25,179 nucleotides of DNA. It comes from CAMCSH01 sp043748535 (GTDB lineage Bacteria; Verrucomicrobiota; Lentisphaeria; Lentisphaerales; Lentisphaeraceae). The stretch is from the NCBI GenBank assembly GCA_043748535.1, contig JAYTMY010000319.1, positions 1 to 25,179 on the forward strand, written 5' to 3'. Below are positions 15,757 through 24,741 of this stretch, one piece after another (within the stretch, counting starts at the first letter, position 1; every line of letters begins with the position of its first letter). The notes beneath the pieces are model-generated. The model was not told the origin of the DNA. It saw nothing but the letters and a program-made list of their open reading frames with translations, and did no database searches. The position numbers and the translations under genes were made by a program.

Positions 15757-17111
15757 GGCGGTAGCGGGCTATCGTCTTCACGTTTCTTGAGGAAGGGCAG
15801 GATCGCCAGGAAGATCAGGCCGATGAAGGCGTCGGCGGTGAAGACCTGCCAGGCCTCCCAGCCCCAGCCGCCTTTTGACACCGGATCGGAAGCACGGCCT
15901 TGCCAAGCGTAGGAATAAACCGTGACCAGATTGATCAGCGCCATACAAGCGGTGAACTGGGTGGCGGCAATTTTCGGCACGACGAAATCCATGATCTGAG
16001 CCGTGCGGATGCCGTACATCAAGCCGTTGAAAACGCTGTACAGCAAGCCGCTGATCCACCACATTCGAATCAGTCCGGCTTGCACCGGCCATTTGCCGTC
16101 GACCGGCGGCGTGGCGAAATGCGACCAGCCGGATTTCTTCAATTCCCACGCAGCCCACAAGGTGACCAGCGACATGCCGATGCAGAAGACCGCAAGGCAG
16201 CGGCTGCGGCCGAAATGGTCGGAGATCTTGCCGCCGGCAATGCAGAAGACACAAAAAACCAAGGTCTGCCACAAGCCCATGGTGCCGATTTCCCCGTCAC
16301 TCATCCCGAGCATCGGCGAAATAATGGTGCCGAGGGTCAAGGACAGCGATAATCCGCCGACCGGCAGCAGGACAAACAGCAGCAGCAAAAAGCCTTGGCG
16401 ATGGCCGAAAAAGGCATGAAAAACGGTGACGCCGTAATCCTTCAGCTCGGCCTGCACCTGATCCCAGCCGCGGGCGGCGGGACGATCGGCGACGGCAAGG
16501 ATTTTCTCCGCCGCGAAGAAACTCATCATCGCGAGAAGGACAAAAAGCATCAAGGGCACCAGCATCGAGGCGGAGTTGAGGCTCATGCCTTTCTCCCTCA
16601 GCACCAGTAAAACCGAGCCGCCCAAAGCCGCTCCGACTTGCGCCCCGGCGAACATCAAGCCGTTGCCGAGCCCACGCTCCTTGTCTTCAAGAGTGCCGCA
16701 GGCCAAGGCGTCGATGGCGACATCCTGGATCGCCGAAAAGGCCGAGTTGATGATCAGCAGGACGGTGAAGAGTTTGAGGTGCAGATAGGTGCCCGCATGG
16801 GCCTCGGGGAAATACGCCATCGCGGCGAGGAGGGACAGGATCATCAAGATCTGGGAGCCTACGATCCATTGTTTGCGGCGGCCAAAGCGGGCGAGGTGGA
16901 GGTTGTCGACGATCGGTCCGGCGAGCCATTTCCAAGCCCAAGGTGCAGTGACCGCAATCATCAGCGCCGAAATCGCCTCGGCATCCATGCCCATGCGCTT
17001 GAACTCAAGCGCCACCACGGTGCCGGTGTAGCCCTGTGGCAGCCCCTCGCCGATGTAGAGGAGGAAGAAGAAAAGCAGCCGGCCTTTGCTGGTGGCGAGG
17101 AGATTGGGCAT
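15753..17111 (-). CDS. AmpG-like major facilitator transporter
   Basis: A 452-residue MFS transporter with about 12-13 hydrophobic segments in the inner membrane. It has the AmpG/SLC33-like signatures IGEGLPQGYTGTVVALEFKR, then KWLAGPIVDN...GRRKQWIVGSQ, and QDVAIDALACGTLEDKERG. E. coli AmpG (491 residues) imports anhydro-muropeptides during cell-wall recycling; related proteins move other solutes. The substrate is therefore a reasonable guess only. AGGAG lies 7 bases before the ATG and partly overlaps the stop of the preceding small gene, which points to coupled translation. It is the last gene of a minus-strand run beginning with pepN, which suggests import of peptide-bearing fragments and their cytoplasmic hydrolysis. 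Confidence 0.87.
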   Translation of the reverse strand: MPNLLATSKGRLLFFFLLYIGEGLPQGYTGTVVALEFKRMGMDAEAISALMIAVTAPWAWKWLAGPIVDNLHLARFGRRKQWIVGSQILMILSLLAAMAYFPEAHAGTYLHLKLFTVLLIINSAFSAIQDVAIDALACGTLEDKERGLGNGLMFAGAQVGAALGGSVLLVLREKGMSLNSASMLVPLMLFVLLAMMSFFAAEKILAVADRPAARGWDQVQAELKDYGVTVFHAFFGHRQGFLLLLFVLLPVGGLSLSLTLGTIISPMLGMSDGEIGTMGLWQTLVFCVFCIAGGKISDHFGRSRCLAVFCIGMSLVTLWAAWELKKSGWSHFATPPVDGKWPVQAGLIRMWWISGLLYSVFNGLMYGIRTAQIMDFVVPKIAATQFTACMALINLVTVYSYAWQGRASDPVSKGGWGWEAWQVFTADAFIGLIFLAILPFLKKREDDSPLPP

Positions 17112-17121
17112 GAGGATGCTC

Positions 17122-17421
17122 CTAAGGAGGTTTAGGGAAATCTGCTGCGGTTTTGCGCTTGAAGCGTTGATAGAAAGTGCCGAGTCCCCCGATGCTCAGC
17201 CAGAGGGCGCCGTTGGCCAAAAAACCAACAATCCGCCATTCGCTCTTATCCTGGAAGCAAAGGCACCATTGGATGTGGGTGACAAAAGGCAGTCCCCAGC
17301 CTTGCGAAGTGCAGACTCCGGGAGTGAATGGGTTGGGACAGGCACATGACAGCAGAAAACCAACAAGGCAAAAGCCAATCCAGATTTTGGCGGGACGGGG
17401 CATTTCAAACGAGTTATTCAT
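17122..17421 (-). CDS. Small cysteine-rich membrane protein
   Basis: A 99-residue protein that I do not recognise. The ATG at 17421 overlaps the end of the preceding gene by 8 bases. Two hydrophobic segments are at ~12-28 and ~64-83, with a loop holding most of its six cysteines (18, 26, 28, 37, 53, 55). The C-terminus is basic (FYQRFKRKTA). It lies 10 bases before the AmpG-like gene. The tight packing between two membrane-protein genes argues that it is real. It may be an accessory subunit, but there is no direct evidence. The cysteine-rich loop could face the periplasm and form disulfides. Confidence 0.65.
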   Translation of the reverse strand: MNNSFEMPRPAKIWIGFCLVGFLLSCACPNPFTPGVCTSQGWGLPFVTHIQWCLCFQDKSEWRIVGFLANGALWLSIGGLGTFYQRFKRKTAADFPKPP

Positions 17422-17671
17422 TCTTGTGAGTTCCGTCGGGTAGAAACAGGGAGAGTATTCCCACTGCCGCAAAAGCCATGAAGGCCCAGATGCAGGCTAT
17501 GAGGATGAGGGCATTCTCACCACCGATGGTGTCGAGGAAGCTGTCGCACCATTGCAAACCCCAGAACCCGGTGCGACCGGAGAAGCCATCGACATTCATG
17601 ATGTCGCCGATGATGACAGCGCCGCCGGCCAAAAGACCGGCGGCGCTGGCGGCGACTAGGCGAAGGCCCAA
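17414..17671 (-). CDS. Small two-segment membrane protein, TTG start
   Basis: An 85-residue protein that I do not recognise. It begins with TTG at 17671, one base after the pepN stop, with AGGGAG located inside the end of pepN as the ribosome-binding site. Hydrophobic segments are at ~4-23 and ~53-77, joined by a loop rich in Gly, Trp and Asp (GRTGFWGLQWCDSFLD). The TTG start and the one-base gap suggest translation dependent on pepN. It overlaps the next small gene by 8 bases. It is probably an inner-membrane protein of the pepN-transporter operon; function unknown. Confidence 0.62.
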   Translation of the reverse strand: MGLRLVAASAAGLLAGGAVIIGDIMNVDGFSGRTGFWGLQWCDSFLDTIGGENALILIACIWAFMAFAAVGILSLFLPDGTHKNE

Positions 17672-17672
17672 A

Positions 17673-20336
17673 TCACGCTCCCTGCTTTAGCGTCTTCGAG
17701 ACGATCTCGAAGACGTCCTTGGCGAGGCCTTCATGGGCGAGGATGCGCTCGAGCTGGGCCTTCATCAGCGCCTTGCGGGCGGGGGCGAGCTTGGCGAACT
17801 TCTTGAAGGCGCTCGACATGCCGGCGGCGATGGCGGGGTTGTAGTCATTGACCATGATGATCTTGTCGGCCAGCAGGGCGTAGCCGGAACCATCGGCGGC
17901 GTGGAAGTGCTTCAGGTTGGCGCCGAACTGACCGAAGAGCGAGCGCAGCTTGTTGGGGTTCTTGACGTCGAAGGCGGGGTCTTTTTCGAGTGTCTTAATG
18001 TGGTCCAGAATCGACGGCAGACGCGAAGCGGCCTGCACTGCAAAATACTTGTTCATCACGAGCGGGTCCTGCTTCCACTTGGCGTGGAATTTCTCGAGCG
18101 CTAGCGCGGTGTGATGAGAAGGCACCTGGCAGAGGACGGCGAGAGCGGCGATTTCGTCGGTCATGTTGTCGGCGCTGGCGAACTGGCTGGCGGCGAGCTG
18201 GATCAGCTCGTCGTGGCCGAGGAGGACGAGGTAGGACAGGACGGTGTTGCGAAGGGAGCGGCGGCCGATCGAGTCGCCATCGACGCTGTAGGCGCCTGTC
18301 GCACCGAGGACGGCGTAGGCGCCAAGGAGTTCGTTCTTGAGGCCGAGGGCGAGGGCGTCGCGCAAGGCTTCGCGGGCGGCGAAGGCGGCGTCGACATCGA
18401 TCACCGGCATGCTTTCGATCAGGAGGGTGATGGTGGGCAGGCCGAGGCATTCCGCCTTGAAAGCGTTGTCGAGCTTGGCATCGAGGAAGAGGCGGCGGAA
18501 GGCTTCGATGACGGCGGGGTCGACGGCGGGTTTTTTGCCGGCCTGGAACTCGCCGATGAGGCGCTCGAGTTCGAGAGTGGCGAGGCGCTGGCCGGCTTCA
18601 TAGCGGTTGAAGGGATCGGCATCGTGGGCGAGGAGGAAGGCGAGGTCGGCTTTCGAGTAGGAGAAGTCGAGGTTGACCGGGGCGCGGAAATCGCGGTTGA
18701 GCGAAGGGATGGGCTTCTCGTTGACGCCGGTGAAGGTGAAGGACTGCTTGGCCGCGGTGACTTCGAGGACCTTGCTGGCGCAGCCCGATTTCGAGCAGAC
18801 GTTTTTAGTGCAGCCGTCGATGTTCAGAGGCAGGTCGCGACCGTCGCTGCCGACGAGGCCGACGACGAGGGGCATGTGCATCGGCTTTTTGTCCTTGCCG
18901 TTGACATCGGGGGTCTCGGGAATCGACTGTTCGACGTCGAGGGTATAGGTCTTGGCGGCGGCATCGTAATGGCCTTGGACCTTAAGGCGCGGGGTGCCGG
19001 CCTGGGCGTACCAGAGTTTGAAGTGGCTCAGGTCGCGGCCGGAGGCGATTTCCATCGACTTGACGAAGTCTTCGGTGGTGACCGCCTGGCCGTCGAAGAG
19101 CTCGAAGTATTTGTCCATGCCTTTGCGGAAGGCGGCTTTACCGATCAGGGTTTCGATCATGCGGATGACCGCGGCGCCCTTCTGGTAGACGGTGCTGGTG
19201 TAGAAGTTATTGATCTCGATGTAGGAGACCGGCTTGATCGGGTGGGCGTTGGGGCCGGCGTCTTCGACGAATTGCGAGTTGCGCAAACCGGCGATCGACT
19301 GGATGCGCATGACCGGGCGCGACTGGTGCTCGGCGGAGAATTCCTGGTCGCGGTAGACGGTGAGACCTTCCTTCAGGGTGAGCTGGAACCAGTCGCGGCA
19401 AGTGACGCGGTTGCCGGTCCAGTTGTGGAAGTATTCGTGGGCGACGATCGACTCGATCGACTGGTAGTTGGCGTCGGTGGCGGTCTTGGCGTTGGCGAGG
19501 GCGGCGGAGGTGTTGAAGATGTTGAGGCCCTTGTTCTCCATGGCGCCCATGTTGAAGGCGTCGACGGCGACGATCATGTAGATGTCGAGGTCGTATTCGA
19601 GGCCGAAGCGCTCTTCGTCCCACTTCATCGCCAATTTGAGCGAATCGAGAGCGTGGGGTGCGCGCTCGGCGTTGCCGCGGTCGACGTAGATTTCGAGGGC
19701 GACCTTGCGGCCCGAGCAAGTGGTGAAGGAGTCGGTGACGAGATCGAAGTCACCAGCGACGAGGGCGAAGAGGTAGGAGGGCTTTTTGAAGGGGTCTTCC
19801 CAGGTGGCGAAGTGGCGGCCGGAGCCGAGCTCGCCGGCGGCGATGCGGTTGCCGTTGGAGAGCAGGTAGGGGTATTTGGTCTTTTCCGCTTCGATGCGGG
19901 TGACGTAGGAGCTCATCACGTCGGAGCGGTCGAGGTGGTAGGTGATCTTGCGGAAGCCTTCGGGCTCGTTCTGGGTGCAGAAGATCGTGCCGGACTGATA
20001 GAGGCCTTCGAGGGCGCTGTTGTTTTGCGGCTCGATGTCGACGACGGTGCAGAGGGTGAATTCGTTCTTGTCGGTGGGGATGACCAGGGCTTCGTCGCTG
20101 ACTTCGTATTGAGTCGGATTGAGGCTGACGCCGTCGAGGCTGACGCTGACCAGCTTCATCTTTTCGCCGGAGAGAACGAGGGCGCCCTTGGCGCCAGCGT
20201 TGCGGACGAACTGGGCGGTGTTGGTGACGCGGGTGTGGGAATCGAAGATCTGGAAGAGCAGATTCAGACTCGGGCACGAAAAGGCGGGAGCTTGGTAGTC
20301 TTTCAGGAAAATGGCTTTCGGGGTGGCGTCTTTCAT
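17673..20336 (-). CDS. pepN: Aminopeptidase N (M1 family)
   Basis: An 887-residue zinc aminopeptidase of the E. coli PepN type (870 residues), which removes N-terminal residues from peptides in the cytoplasm. The exopeptidase motif GAMEN is at 264-268. The zinc site is HEYFH (300-304) with the third ligand E323 in LKEGLT. The N-terminal beta domain starts at YQAPAF, and the helical C-terminal domain runs from about residue 550 to the end. All key residues are present. There is no signal peptide. The start at 20336 is the only ATG that fits the domain start. It is the first gene of a minus-strand operon with two small membrane proteins and an AmpG-like transporter. Confidence 0.96.
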   Translation of the reverse strand: MKDATPKAIFLKDYQAPAFSCPSLNLLFQIFDSHTRVTNTAQFVRNAGAKGALVLSGEKMKLVSVSLDGVSLNPTQYEVSDEALVIPTDKNEFTLCTVVDIEPQNNSALEGLYQSGTIFCTQNEPEGFRKITYHLDRSDVMSSYVTRIEAEKTKYPYLLSNGNRIAAGELGSGRHFATWEDPFKKPSYLFALVAGDFDLVTDSFTTCSGRKVALEIYVDRGNAERAPHALDSLKLAMKWDEERFGLEYDLDIYMIVAVDAFNMGAMENKGLNIFNTSAALANAKTATDANYQSIESIVAHEYFHNWTGNRVTCRDWFQLTLKEGLTVYRDQEFSAEHQSRPVMRIQSIAGLRNSQFVEDAGPNAHPIKPVSYIEINNFYTSTVYQKGAAVIRMIETLIGKAAFRKGMDKYFELFDGQAVTTEDFVKSMEIASGRDLSHFKLWYAQAGTPRLKVQGHYDAAAKTYTLDVEQSIPETPDVNGKDKKPMHMPLVVGLVGSDGRDLPLNIDGCTKNVCSKSGCASKVLEVTAAKQSFTFTGVNEKPIPSLNRDFRAPVNLDFSYSKADLAFLLAHDADPFNRYEAGQRLATLELERLIGEFQAGKKPAVDPAVIEAFRRLFLDAKLDNAFKAECLGLPTITLLIESMPVIDVDAAFAAREALRDALALGLKNELLGAYAVLGATGAYSVDGDSIGRRSLRNTVLSYLVLLGHDELIQLAASQFASADNMTDEIAALAVLCQVPSHHTALALEKFHAKWKQDPLVMNKYFAVQAASRLPSILDHIKTLEKDPAFDVKNPNKLRSLFGQFGANLKHFHAADGSGYALLADKIIMVNDYNPAIAAGMSSAFKKFAKLAPARKALMKAQLERILAHEGLAKDVFEIVSKTLKQGA

Positions 20337-20399
20337 CGGGCATCCTTTTGTGGGTTTTGTCGAACCCGCGCAACTTAGCCCGAATTGTCATAAGTGCGA

Positions 20400-20520
20400 T
20401 GGAGCTCAAACGCGAATCAGCCCGCGAAAGCCCGAATCCGAGAGTCGTAAATTCATGGTTTGTAGCACCGGTTTCAGCCGGTCTTTGAGCTCAAAACGAC
20501 GAGCTCGTGACTCTCGCGGT
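20400..20520. repeat. Intergenic palindromic repeat, copy 2 of the dispersed core
   Basis: The 201-base gap between pepN (start 20336) and the lipoprotein gene (stop 20538) is filled by a repeat-like structure. It contains CGAGAGTC at 20439-20446 and its inverse inside CTCGTGACTCTCG at 20504-20516. Between them are the hairpin ACCGG-TTTCAG-CCGGT (20467-20482) and the palindrome TTTGAGCTCAAA (20484-20495). The 13-base core at 20504 is the reverse complement of copies at 14260 and 25084. A TGTAGCACCGGTTTCAGCCG string like this one is common between genes in some PVC-group genomes, as far as I recall. Confidence 0.6.
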
Positions 20521-20537
20521 CAATAAGCTTCGAGGCC

Positions 20538-21026
20538 TCAGTAGCGCAGTGCCTTGGCGATCTCTTCTTCCTTCAGGTCGGCGGCTTCGATCTTGCCGCA
20601 GCGGACGATGTAGACATCAGGGAAGAGGTCGTTACCGAGTGCTTGTCGGAAGAGGCCTTCGGCGTCGGCGACAAGCTGGGCCTTGAGGCCGTTTTTGGTG
20701 GCGTAGGCAGCGGCTTGGCTGGTGTCGACGGAGCTCAAGACGTGGAGGCAGGCCAGGTCGTCGGGATGGGCAGTGGCGAGGGCTTCGGCGCGGCGGGCGG
20801 CGTCGACGCTGGCCTTGTTCCAGGTTGCGAGGCAGGTGACGATGACGCGGCGTCCGCCAAAGGACGACCAGGCGACATCGCCGGGCAGAGACGGGGCGTC
20901 CTGGCCGACGAGGGCATTTTGGTCGAGGCGATAGCGGCCGGTGCCTTCGTTGTGGGCGGAATAATCCTGCGGCGCGGCACAAGAAGCGGCGGCAGCGAGG
21001 CTCAAAAGGGCGAGGATTTTTTTCAT
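20538..21026 (-). CDS. Thioredoxin-fold lipoprotein lacking the CxxC motif
   Basis: A 162-residue protein starting at the ATG at 21026, with GGAG about nine bases before it. The leader MKKILALLSLAAAASC looks like a lipoprotein signal with the acylated cysteine at 16. The rest follows the TlpA/thioredoxin layout: GQDAPSLPGDVAWSSFGG, then the strand VIVTCLATWN and helix KASVDAARRAEAL. After these come HVLSSVDTSQ, the helix-strand GLKAQLVADAEGLF, and a FPDVYIVRCGKI end strand. Where family members have WCxxC the sequence reads WNKAS, so both redox cysteines are gone. It is unlikely to be an oxidoreductase and may bind a partner instead. It follows sppA by 20 bases in the same operon. The open frame extends upstream into sppA without homology. 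Confidence 0.8.
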   Translation of the reverse strand: MKKILALLSLAAAASCAAPQDYSAHNEGTGRYRLDQNALVGQDAPSLPGDVAWSSFGGRRVIVTCLATWNKASVDAARRAEALATAHPDDLACLHVLSSVDTSQAAAYATKNGLKAQLVADAEGLFRQALGNDLFPDVYIVRCGKIEAADLKEEEIAKALRY

Positions 21027-21046
21027 GATAGGGATCTCCGTAAAAA

Positions 21047-22909
21047 TCACTGGACGCAGGGAGGAGCGACGAGCAGGACTTCGCCGTTGGCCATCAGGGC
21101 GGCTTGGCCGAGGGCTGTGGCGACCTTGCGGGCAAGCTCGGGATTGACGCTCTTCAGGAGCTGGAATTCGCGCAGCGAAGCGGCATCGGCTTGAAGCAGT
21201 TGACGGGCGCCGACACTGAGCCAGGCGTCGTCCAGATCGCGGGGATCTGGACCCTTGAGCACCTTGTCCATCAAGCTGGTCTGGCGCGGGAAGAGATCGA
21301 CCCGCCAGTCGCCGGAGAATTGGCATTGGGCGCTGGCGTCGTTGATCGCTTCACGCAGGCCGCCGAGCTTGTCGACGAGGCCGAGTTCGAGGGCTTGGGC
21401 ACCGGTGTAGACGCGGCCGCCAGCGAGGCCTTCGATCTTCTCCGGCGCGATCTTGCCGCGCCGGCCATCGAGGACGCGCTCTTTGAAGCGGCTGTAGATG
21501 CGATTGAAGACGCTGAGGAGGAAGTCCTTGTCGCCCGCGGCGAAGGGTTTTTCCAGGCTCATCAGGTCGGCGCGGTCGCCGAGTTTCCAGCTGTGGCTGG
21601 TGACGCCCATTTTATCCATCAGCCCCTTGAAGACCGGCTTGCCGCCGACGACTCCGATGGAGCCGGTGATGGTAGTGGCTTCGGCGTAAACCGGGCTGCC
21701 GTAGACGGCGGCGTAATAGCCGCCAGAAGCGGCGACATTGCCCATTGAGACGACGAAGGGTTTGCCGGCGGCCTTGAAGGTGGCGGTGCCGGAGCAGATC
21801 GCCTCGGAAGCGAGGGCGGAGCCGCCGGGGGAGTCGATGCGCAGCACCATGCCGCGGATCGACGGGTCGGCGGCGCAACGGACGAGGTGGGCGCGCAGAG
21901 GCTCGCCCATGGCGTCGTTGATCTCGCCGTTGAGGACGACGAGGGCGAGAGCGGGGCGGAGATCCGCCGGCTTGGCCTTGCCGAGCGAGCCCATGAAGCC
22001 GAGGATGTCGGCAAGGCTGTCGAGCTTGAGCTCGGTCTTGGCGGGTGCACCGTAGTCTTTAATAATCTTGGCGCCAGGGAAGCGGGTCTTCATGTCGGCG
22101 ACAAAATCCTGGTGCGAGGCAAGGCCGTCGGCGAGCTTGCGGGCGACTGCTTCCTGGGCGGAGAAAAGGCCGGTGGAAACCAGATCCTGCATTTCCGGCC
22201 AGCTCAGGTGGCGGCGGGCCGCGAGGGTTTCCGACGACAGGCCGAAGAGGGAGCCGTACAGCGCTTCGCTTTGGCGGCGGGCGGGGGCGCTGGGGGCGTC
22301 GAGGTAGAAGTTCTCGAAGGCGGATTTGTAGTCGCCGCAGTGAATTACATCGAACTGGACGCCGAGCTTGTCGAGCAGGCCTTTGAAGTGGAGGTTTTCC
22401 GACACCAGACCAGCGTATTCGACTTCGGCATCGGGCATCAGCACCAGGCGTCCGGCAGCGGCAAGAGTGAGCTGGCCGCCGGAGATGCCGTCGGACCAGG
22501 TGACGACATCTTTGCCGGCAGCGCGGATCTCTTCGAGACGGCGGCCGAGTTCCGTCATCTGAGCTCCGCCGAGGCTGCCGCCTTTGGGATAGATGACGAC
22601 AGCTTTGACCCGCGGGTCGTCCTTGCAGGCGCGAAGACGGGAGAGCAAGCTGAAGAAGCTCATGCGTTTGTCGCTGAAGGCTTCGCCGCTCATCAGGTCG
22701 CTCAGACCGGGATCGGCGAGGACTTCGCCACTGACCATTTGCAGTTCGAAAATGGCGATGATGTTGCCCGATTTGGCGGCCGGGGCGACGACTTTGGCAA
22801 CTGAAGGCGCGATATCGTCATCGAGTTTGAGTTCATCGTCTGCCGCCCAGGCGGTCTGGTTGAGGAGGCCGAGGGAGAGGAAAAACGGGGCAAGTTTGTA
22901 GGCAGACAT
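21047..22909 (-). CDS. sppA: Signal peptide peptidase SppA (67K type)
   Basis: A 620-residue, two-domain S49 peptidase (E. coli SppA, 618 residues) that degrades cleaved signal peptides at the membrane. The start is the ATG at 22909, with AGGAG eight bases upstream. The N-terminus (KLAPFFLSLGLLNQTAWAADD) looks more like a cleavable signal peptide (AWA) than the long anchor of E. coli SppA. The catalytic lysine is K195 in GDYKSAFENFYLD. The nucleophile is S395 in SMGNVAASGGYYAA, matching E. coli K209/S409. DSPGGSALASE and ITGSIGVVGGKPVFKGL are further S49 motifs. It is the first gene of a two-gene operon and is divergent from pgi, with 139 bases between the starts. Confidence 0.94.
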   Translation of the reverse strand: MSAYKLAPFFLSLGLLNQTAWAADDELKLDDDIAPSVAKVVAPAAKSGNIIAIFELQMVSGEVLADPGLSDLMSGEAFSDKRMSFFSLLSRLRACKDDPRVKAVVIYPKGGSLGGAQMTELGRRLEEIRAAGKDVVTWSDGISGGQLTLAAAGRLVLMPDAEVEYAGLVSENLHFKGLLDKLGVQFDVIHCGDYKSAFENFYLDAPSAPARRQSEALYGSLFGLSSETLAARRHLSWPEMQDLVSTGLFSAQEAVARKLADGLASHQDFVADMKTRFPGAKIIKDYGAPAKTELKLDSLADILGFMGSLGKAKPADLRPALALVVLNGEINDAMGEPLRAHLVRCAADPSIRGMVLRIDSPGGSALASEAICSGTATFKAAGKPFVVSMGNVAASGGYYAAVYGSPVYAEATTITGSIGVVGGKPVFKGLMDKMGVTSHSWKLGDRADLMSLEKPFAAGDKDFLLSVFNRIYSRFKERVLDGRRGKIAPEKIEGLAGGRVYTGAQALELGLVDKLGGLREAINDASAQCQFSGDWRVDLFPRQTSLMDKVLKGPDPRDLDDAWLSVGARQLLQADAASLREFQLLKSVNPELARKVATALGQAALMANGEVLLVAPPCVQ

Positions 22910-23048
22910 GATTTTCTCCTGCTGTAGAGGTGGCTCAGACAATGTTTATGCTACGACAAACATGCGTCGAAGTTACACCTTCCCGTCAACCTTGGCTTAT
23001 ATTGCCCGCGAACTTGTTCACCCCAGTCCACCCTTGAGGAGATTCCCT

Positions 23049-24656
23049 ATGCCCCGTCCCAGCCTGCACGAGACCGCCGCATTCACCAAACTCAATTCGC
23101 TCGTCGCCACCGCCCCCGATCTGCGCCAGCCAGAAACGCTCAACGCCGAACGCATCGCCGCGATGAAATCGAGCGCCGTCGGCTTCGACCTGCTCTTCGC
23201 CACCCAGCGTGTCGACAGCCAGATCCTCGGCGCCCTGCAGGGCCTTGCCGACGAAACTGAAGCCGTTGCTCAAATGCGCCAGATCATGGGCGGCGCAGTG
23301 ATGAACTGCATCGAGGGCTTCGACAGCGAAAACCGCCAAGTCATGCACCACGCCATGCGCAACGTCTTCGCCGATCTCGCCCGTCCCGAAATCGACGGCG
23401 AATCCGAGCCTCTCATTGTCGCCGCCCGTGAAGAACTCGCCCGCCTCGAGGCCTTCCTTGAAGCGCTCGACAGCGGCAAGATCACCAACGCCAAGGGCGA
23501 AACCTTCACTGACATGGTCAACATCGGCATCGGTGGTTCCGACCTCGGCCCGAAAGCCATCTACCTCGCCCTCAAGGCCTATGCCCCCGCCGGGCACCGC
23601 GCCCACTTCGTCTCCAACGTCGACCCCGACGACGCCAACGAAGTCCTCGCCGGGCTCGACCTGTCGCGCACCTTGGTCAACGTCGTGTCGAAATCCGGCT
23701 CGACCCTGGAGACCCTGACCAACGAAGAGCTGGTCGCCTCGCGTTTCCGCGCCGCCGGCCTTGATCCCGCCAAGCACTTCGTCTGCGTCACCGGCAAAGG
23801 CTCGCCGATGGACAACCCGGCGAAATATCTGCGCGCCTTCTACATGTACGATTCGATCGGCGGCCGCTACAGCGTTTCCTCGATGGTTGGCGGCGTCATC
23901 CTCGGCTTCGGCCTGGGGCTCGACAACTTCCGTCAATTCCTGCGCGGCATGCGCAAAATGGACCTCAATGCCCTGGAGAACGACAGCCGTCGCAACCTGT
24001 CCCTGCTCGCCGCACTTCTGGGCATCTGGAATCGCGACTTCCTCGCCATTCCGACCCTCGCGGTCCTGCCCTATTCGCAAGCTTTGTCGCGTTTCGCCGC
24101 CCACTTGCAGCAGTGCGACATGGAGTCGAACGGCAAGCGCATCGACCGCCGCGGCCGCGCCGTTCCTTTCGCCACCGGCCCGATCGTCTGGGGTGAACCC
24201 GGCACCAACGGCCAGCACGCCTTCTACCAGCTCATCCACCAGTCCGAGACCGTCGTCGCCTGCGACTTCATCGGCTTCCGCGAATCGCAGCGCGGCGGCG
24301 ACTTGCAAGTCAAGGGTTCGAGCTCGCAGGAGAAACTCCTCGCCAACCTGCTGGCGCAATCTCTTGCCCTCGCCAGTGGTAAGTCCAGCGACAACCCAAA
24401 CAAGCAGTTCCCCGGCAACCGCCCGAACAGCCTGCTCATTGGTCGTCAATTGACCCCTGAAGCGATGGGCGCCCTGCTCGCCTTCTACGAGAACAAGATC
24501 AGCTTCCAGGGCCTGATCTGGAACATCAACTCCTTCGACCAGGAAGGCGTCCAGCTCGGCAAGGTGCTCGCCAACGAAATCCTCGACGCCCTCACCGGCA
24601 AAGCCGCCGCCAACTCGGCGACCGCGGCGCTGATCCAGGCGGCGGGGCTGAAGTAA
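23049..24656 (+). CDS. pgi: Glucose-6-phosphate isomerase
   Basis: A 535-residue Pgi (E. coli, 549), interconverting glucose-6-phosphate and fructose-6-phosphate in glycolysis and gluconeogenesis. The ATG at 23049 is chosen because GAGGAG precedes it and the family N-terminus starts there; the frame is open further upstream without homology. Signatures are NIGIGGSDLGPKA, SKSGSTLETLTNEE (phosphate loop), GGRYSVSSMVGG, the active-site region GTNGQHAFYQLIHQ and the C-terminal motif NSFDQEGVQLGK. All are intact. The upstream gap shared with sppA includes TTACAC and TATATT separated by 19 bases, a weak possible promoter. An intrinsic terminator follows, so it is probably a single-gene unit. Confidence 0.97.
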   Translation: MPRPSLHETAAFTKLNSLVATAPDLRQPETLNAERIAAMKSSAVGFDLLFATQRVDSQILGALQGLADETEAVAQMRQIMGGAVMNCIEGFDSENRQVMHHAMRNVFADLARPEIDGESEPLIVAAREELARLEAFLEALDSGKITNAKGETFTDMVNIGIGGSDLGPKAIYLALKAYAPAGHRAHFVSNVDPDDANEVLAGLDLSRTLVNVVSKSGSTLETLTNEELVASRFRAAGLDPAKHFVCVTGKGSPMDNPAKYLRAFYMYDSIGGRYSVSSMVGGVILGFGLGLDNFRQFLRGMRKMDLNALENDSRRNLSLLAALLGIWNRDFLAIPTLAVLPYSQALSRFAAHLQQCDMESNGKRIDRRGRAVPFATGPIVWGEPGTNGQHAFYQLIHQSETVVACDFIGFRESQRGGDLQVKGSSSQEKLLANLLAQSLALASGKSSDNPNKQFPGNRPNSLLIGRQLTPEAMGALLAFYENKISFQGLIWNINSFDQEGVQLGKVLANEILDALTGKAAANSATAALIQAAGLK

Positions 24657-24666
24657 AATTCCCCAG

Positions 24667-24693
24667 AGCCCCGACGTGAAGCCGGGGCTTTTT
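24667..24693 (+). terminator. Intrinsic terminator of pgi
   Basis: AGCCCCG and CGGGGCT form a 7-bp stem around a 9-base loop, followed by five T residues, 10 bases after the pgi stop. Confidence 0.85.
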
Positions 24694-24741
24694 GCATCTT
24701 GGGGCAAGATCCATGAACAGGTCCAGCTGCGGAGATCGTTG

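Noticed and set aside
18111..20378. 755-codon plus-strand open frame
   Set aside because: Antisense to pepN, low-complexity product rich in Gly, Val, Asp and Glu. Same cause as above.
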